Shown here: positions 6,167 to 9,024 of the stretch, piece by piece
Layout of the letters: each line of letters starts with the position of its first letter
Position numbering within the stretch: the first letter of the stretch is position 1
Source: Entomomonas sp964395065
GTDB taxonomy: Bacteria; Pseudomonadota; Gammaproteobacteria; Pseudomonadales; Pseudomonadaceae
Reading direction: 5' to 3'
Assembly (NCBI GenBank): GCA_964395065.1
Contig: CAYNAM010000105.1
Location: forward strand, 1-9,024
DNA: 9,024 nt
Made by a program: the position numbers and the translations under genes
The notes under the pieces: generated by a model
Database searches by the model: none
The model's input: only the letters and a program-made list of their open reading frames with translations
What the model was told of the DNA's origin: nothing

Positions 6167-6874
6167 CTAATCATTCATACGCTGTGTTTGTACCATGTAG
6201 TTAACACTAACATCATTAGTGTTTAGTTTATAAGACTTAGACAATGGATTATAGGTTAAGCCAATCATATCTTGCATCGTCAAACCAGCTTCACGACACC
6301 ATGCTCCCAACTCTGAAGGTCTAATAAACTTTTGATAGTCATGGGTTCCTCTAGGCAGTAATCGCAAAACATACTCTGCACCGATAATAGCAAACATATA
6401 GGACTTTGGATTACGGTTGATGGTAGAAAAAAATACATATCCATCTGGCTTAACCAATTTATAGCAAGCGCTGATGACGGAAGCGGGGTCTGGCACATGC
6501 TCTAACATTTCTAAGCAAGTAACTACATCGTACTCACCCGCATGTGCTTCCGCAAAATCTTCCGCTGTACTCTTAAAATACTCAACATCTACTTGAGATT
6601 CTAACTGATGTAATTTTGCAACAGAAAGAGGAGCCTCTCCCATATCAATCCCTGTTACATTCGCGCCACGCTTTGCCATTCCCTCACTGAGAATACCACC
6701 ACCACATCCAACATCTAATACCTTTTTACCTGCTAAAGTTACATGCTCTTCAATCCAATTCACTCGCAAAGGATTAATTTCATGGAGTGGTTTAAATTCA
6801 CTTTCGCGATCCCACCAACGGCTAGCTAATGCTTCAAACTTGGCTATCTCTGCATGATCTACATTATTATTCAT
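6167..6874 (-). CDS. ubiG: Ubiquinone biosynthesis O-methyltransferase UbiG
   Basis: SAM-dependent methyltransferase that performs both O-methylations of ubiquinone synthesis, acting at the membrane face on polyprenylated phenols. The 235-residue product has the UbiG N-terminal signature FEALASRWWDRESEFKPLHEINPLR (residues 13-37, with the double W), SAM motif I VLDVGCGGG (52-60), the acidic GID (75-77), LEMLEHVPDP (121-130) as the post-I motif, VKPDGYVFFSTINRNPKSY (about 142-160), and the LPRGTHDYQKFIRPSEL block (about 173-189) that distinguishes UbiG from UbiE. GAGG followed by CAGGA precedes the ATG. It heads the tight ubiG-mupP-metR-galE cluster, with a 114-base gap to the upstream 138-residue gene that may hold its promoter. 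The enzyme implies an aerobic, quinone-based respiratory chain. Confidence 0.96.
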   Translation of the reverse strand: MNNNVDHAEIAKFEALASRWWDRESEFKPLHEINPLRVNWIEEHVTLAGKKVLDVGCGGGILSEGMAKRGANVTGIDMGEAPLSVAKLHQLESQVDVEYFKSTAEDFAEAHAGEYDVVTCLEMLEHVPDPASVISACYKLVKPDGYVFFSTINRNPKSYMFAIIGAEYVLRLLPRGTHDYQKFIRPSELGAWCREAGLTMQDMIGLTYNPLSKSYKLNTNDVSVNYMVQTQRMND

Positions 6875-6941
6875 AATCCTGCCTCAATTAAGGAGACTAA
6901 AAAAACTCTCTAAATTTTTTCTATTATCCTTTATCGTATTA

Positions 6942-6987
6942 ATAACATCTACCTTTTTTATAGATTTAATGTTCCAATCGATGTTAT
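6942..6987. repeat. Spaced inverted repeat between the 138-residue gene and ubiG
   Basis: ATAACATC (6942-6949) and GATGTTAT (6980-6987) are exact 8-base reverse complements separated by 30 bases, beginning just after the stop of the 138-residue gene. No T-run follows on the minus strand, so a terminator is not supported. In such AT-rich sequence the pair may be chance. Confidence 0.25.
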
Positions 6988-6988
6988 C

Positions 6989-7405
6989 TTATAAACTCTC
7001 AGCTCTTTCTTGTTTTATCAACCATGTCATATTTGGCCTAACACCTGTTACATCAACAATACCTAATGCTTTTAAAATAGCAAGGATATAATTTAACGGA
7101 GACTCTTTCATATAAGGATTAGCATCTCGAGCAACATTAGCAATTGCTGAACTACGTTCATAGAGCTCATCTATTTTAATATCACAAGGTAACTCTTGAT
7201 AATGATTATGGTGCACCAAATAATCGATTACATCAAGAAATGCCTGTTTAGTTATTTTTATATTATTTTGTGGGCGTATTTTTATGGTTAAATCATCAAG
7301 ATCAACCAGCCAAAACTCCTTGGTAATATCATCAACAATCCAATAGCTTTGACCAATTTGCAACTGAGGCCATAATGATAAGAACTTTTCCCTATATTGT
7401 GACAT
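6989..7405 (-). CDS. Uncharacterised 138-residue protein
   Basis: I do not recognise the family. A textbook AGGAG lies 5 bases ahead of the ATG, so this is very probably a translated gene. The N-terminal part (residues 1-60) is rich in aromatic and acidic residues (SLWPQL, QSYWIVDD, KEFWLVDLDDLTIKIRP) and reads as a small beta-rich module. Residues 52-64 (KQAFLDVIDYLVH) look helical. The C-terminal third (about 103-133) has a helix, SPLNYILAILKALGIVDVTG, followed by RPNMTWLIKQ, an arrangement compatible with a winged helix; this is inference only. There is no signal peptide or transmembrane segment, so it should be cytosolic. It is separated by 114 bases from ubiG and by 360 bases from the divergent aminotransferase gene. 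It could be a regulator, an orphan accessory gene or a fragment of a larger family; nothing in the context decides this. Confidence 0.7.
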   Translation of the reverse strand: MSQYREKFLSLWPQLQIGQSYWIVDDITKEFWLVDLDDLTIKIRPQNNIKITKQAFLDVIDYLVHHNHYQELPCDIKIDELYERSSAIANVARDANPYMKESPLNYILAILKALGIVDVTGVRPNMTWLIKQERAESL

Positions 7406-7765
7406 GTATACTCCTGCTCATACTCATTTATTTGCCAATATACTATAACAAAATTATCAACAAAGGCTGATAAAATATGTTTTATTTCATGAGGCATTGA
7501 AGTATTACTTGATATCAACAGCATTTTTTTATTAAACTAAATGAGTTACGTTACATAGTTTACCGAAGATATTGATAGAGCATCTGTCCCATCAAGATCG
7601 TGTAATTAATAAATGGAGACTAATCACTCACCACAAGTAAATGGTTAGCAATTATAATTACCGTTAGGCATTTTCTTCATACTTCTCAGAAACTTTATTG
7701 TAATTATTGACTCTAGGTATAACCTACCGTCGTTGATTAAATATAATTAAAGGTTAATAAATAAA
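7406..7765. other. Divergent intergenic region with several small dyads
   Basis: This 360-base gap separates the minus-strand 138-residue gene from the plus-strand aminotransferase. I see no credible gene in it; short frames such as the 11-codon one at 7613-7648 lack ribosome-binding sites. It holds AT-rich dyads: TTATCA-N8-TGATAA (7454-7473), AAGTATTACTT (7500-7510) and the perfect TTGATATCAA (7509-7518), all near the left gene, and TAGGT-ATA-ACCTA (7714-7726) near the right gene. Minus-strand TATAGT (7442-7447) and TATATT (7437-7442) are candidate -10 boxes for the left gene, without a good -35. Confidence 0.5.
7695..7726 (+). promoter_or_regulatory. Candidate promoter and overlapping dyad of the aminotransferase gene
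   Basis: TATAAC (7718-7723) resembles a -10 box, with a weak TTATTG (7695-7700) 17 bases upstream. The dyad TAGGT-ATA-ACCTA (7714-7726) covers the -10, which is where a repressor would act. A second TATAAT at 7742-7747 is a closer match, but starting there would leave almost no leader and remove the AAAGG ribosome-binding site at 7749-7753. The assignment is tentative. Confidence 0.3.
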
Positions 7766-8971
7766 ATGCAATGGAATTTTTCTGATCGTGCCGCTAGCCT
7801 TAAAAGCTCTGCTATTCGTGAGATTTTAAAAATCACTGAACAACCCGATATCATCTCTTTTGCAGGAGGACTTCCCTCCCCCAATACATTTCCTGTCAAA
7901 GAAATTAAACAAGCTGTTGATCATGTATTAAATAGTAATGATGCTATTGGAGCATTACAATATGGCCCTACGGAGGGCTATGTTCCATTAAGAGAATGGG
8001 TTGCTAAACAAGTTTCTCGTGACGGTATCACTATTCGCCCAACACAAGTACTTATTGTTACAGGTTCACAACAAGCTTTAGATTTAATTGGCAAAGCGCT
8101 TATTAACAAAGGTAGCCAAGTTCTTGTTGAAACGCCAACCTACTTAGGTGGTTTACAATCTTTCACTCAATATGAACCACAGTATGTTTCTATAGAAAGT
8201 GATGAAAAAGGATTAATACCTGACTCCATATCGGACGACATGGCTAAATCAGCTAGTTTCATGTACTTAATACCTAACTTTCAAAACCCAACGGGTCGCC
8301 GCTTATCATTAGAACGTCGCCAACAAGTGGCTGAACTGGCGAAAAAAAACGACCTTGTTTTAATTGAAGATGATCCTTATGGCGAACTTGATTATGAAGG
8401 TAATCGACTCCCTGGCGTGTACACATTAGCACCTGAAAACACTGTGTACTTAGGTTCTTTCTCTAAGGTACTAGCCCCTGGCCTGCGCCTTGGCTACATT
8501 GTAGCCTCTGAGACATTAATTAATAAGTTAGTACAACTCAAACAAGCAGCAGATCTACATACTCCTAGCCTTACACAACGTATTGCCTATCATGTTATCA
8601 AAGATGGCTTTCTAGAAAAACATATCCCAACAATACGTGCACTTTATGCTAAACGCTGCAATGTAATGATTAATGCATTGACCAAATACATGCCAAAGAC
8701 TATTAAGTTTAACCGTCCCGAGGGAGGAATGTTCATTTGGGTCGAACTCCCCAAGACAATCAATGCGACTGAGTTACTTGCTGAAGCAGTACAAAATAAA
8801 ATTGCATTTGTTCCTGGTGAGCCATTTTTTGCAAACTCAACCAATATACATTGCTTAAGATTAGCTTTTGTCACCGTATCAGAAGAAAAAATTGAAAAAG
8901 GAATTAAAATACTGGCTGAACTAATTACAAAGCATACCAATCAAATTGATGAAAATACAGCTATTATTTAG
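7766..8971 (+). CDS. PLP-dependent aminotransferase, 2-aminoadipate/aromatic group (LysN-like)
   Basis: Fold-type I (class I/II) aminotransferase that moves an amino group from an amino acid to a 2-oxo acid with pyridoxal phosphate. The 401-residue length suits the LysN/ARO8-like group. Seen in order: FAGGLPSP (32-39, substrate loop), QYGPTEGYVPLRE (65-77), VTGSQQALDL for cofactor phosphate (98-107), PNFQNPTG (170-177, N174), IEDDPYGEL (200-208, D202 binding the pyridine nitrogen, Y205), GSFSKVLAPGLRLGY (230-244, with Schiff-base lysine K234 and R241), and CLRLAF (363-368, R365 for the alpha-carboxylate). Substrate cannot be fixed from sequence: 2-aminoadipate, aromatic, branched-chain or kynurenine activity all occur in this group. 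There is no N-terminal GntR domain, so it is not a MocR regulator. It is the only plus-strand gene, with a weak AAAGG about 12 bases before the ATG and an intrinsic terminator shortly after the stop. Confidence 0.88.
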   Translation: MQWNFSDRAASLKSSAIREILKITEQPDIISFAGGLPSPNTFPVKEIKQAVDHVLNSNDAIGALQYGPTEGYVPLREWVAKQVSRDGITIRPTQVLIVTGSQQALDLIGKALINKGSQVLVETPTYLGGLQSFTQYEPQYVSIESDEKGLIPDSISDDMAKSASFMYLIPNFQNPTGRRLSLERRQQVAELAKKNDLVLIEDDPYGELDYEGNRLPGVYTLAPENTVYLGSFSKVLAPGLRLGYIVASETLINKLVQLKQAADLHTPSLTQRIAYHVIKDGFLEKHIPTIRALYAKRCNVMINALTKYMPKTIKFNRPEGGMFIWVELPKTINATELLAEAVQNKIAFVPGEPFFANSTNIHCLRLAFVTVSEEKIEKGIKILAELITKHTNQIDENTAII

Positions 8972-8990
8972 TTTAAACAAACAACATATA

Positions 8991-9020
8991 AAAACAGCCA
9001 AACAATATTGGCTGTTTTTT
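8991..9020 (+). terminator. Intrinsic terminator of the aminotransferase gene
   Basis: AAAACAGCCAA (8991-9001) pairs perfectly with TTGGCTGTTTT (9008-9018) around a 6-base loop and runs into a T6 tract (9015-9020). It lies about 20 bases after the aminotransferase stop. The A-run on the left arm means it could also act on a converging minus-strand transcript from beyond the window. Confidence 0.93.
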
Positions 9021-9024
9021 ATTA

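Noticed and set aside
6280..6498. Second minus-strand frame inside ubiG
   Set aside because: It is fully contained in ubiG in another phase; ubiG is complete with all family motifs.
7288..7524. Minus-strand 78-codon frame overlapping the 138-residue gene
   Set aside because: It shares most of its length with the better-supported 138-residue frame in another phase and lacks that gene's AGGAG start signal.
7613..7648. 11-codon leader peptide upstream of the aminotransferase gene
   Set aside because: There is no ribosome-binding site, no run of regulatory codons and no downstream attenuator hairpin.
8644..8940. Minus-strand frame of 98 codons
   Set aside because: It is antisense to the aminotransferase C-terminal domain, which is intact and conserved.
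1..9024. CRISPR array, insertion sequence, tRNA, rRNA or prophage genes
   Set aside because: No regularly spaced repeats, transposase or integrase motifs, or RNA-gene signatures were found on either strand.

Overview
This window is a compact, AT-rich stretch of bacterial chromosome. Protein-level resemblance points to a gammaproteobacterium on the Pseudomonas branch (Pseudomonadales). The ferredoxin-NADP reductase, the MupP-type phosphatase with its C-terminal CGC, MetR, UbiG and the overlapping tpiA-secG pair all read like Pseudomonas proteins, but in a genome with far lower GC than ordinary Pseudomonas. An insect-associated, AT-shifted relative such as Entomomonas is a plausible host; this is inference, because no rRNA or other marker is present.

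Layout. Nine of the ten genes lie on the minus strand and are transcribed from right to left: an uncharacterised 138-residue protein (6989-7405), ubiG (ubiquinone O-methyltransferase), mupP (MurNAc-6-phosphate phosphatase), metR (LysR-type regulator of methionine genes), galE (UDP-glucose 4-epimerase), gldA (glycerol dehydrogenase), fpr (ferredoxin-NADP+ reductase), tpiA (triosephosphate isomerase) and secG (translocase subunit). The tenth gene, a fold-type I PLP aminotransferase of the 2-aminoadipate/aromatic group, is on the plus strand at the right end. It is separated from the 138-residue gene by a 360-base divergent intergenic region and followed by a clear intrinsic terminator.

Transcription units. 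ubiG-mupP-metR-galE are spaced by 9, 30 and 11 bases and look like one operon. tpiA and secG overlap by 10 bases. gldA and fpr each have their own upstream gaps (93 and about 250 bases) and probably their own promoters. The gap between gldA and fpr holds the most striking non-coding structures: a perfect 18-bp-arm palindrome just after gldA, and a perfect 9-bp-arm inverted repeat in the fpr leader.

Function. The genes are core metabolism and housekeeping: glycolysis and glycerol entry (tpiA, gldA), sugar-nucleotide supply for envelope glycans (galE), peptidoglycan recycling (mupP), respiratory quinone synthesis (ubiG), redox balance (fpr), protein export (secG), methionine regulation (metR) and amino-acid catabolism (aminotransferase). 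I see no mobile element, CRISPR array, rRNA, tRNA or recognisable defence or biosynthetic cluster. The main unknowns are the 138-residue protein, the two dyad elements near fpr and gldA, and the local gene order, which departs from the usual Pseudomonas arrangement.
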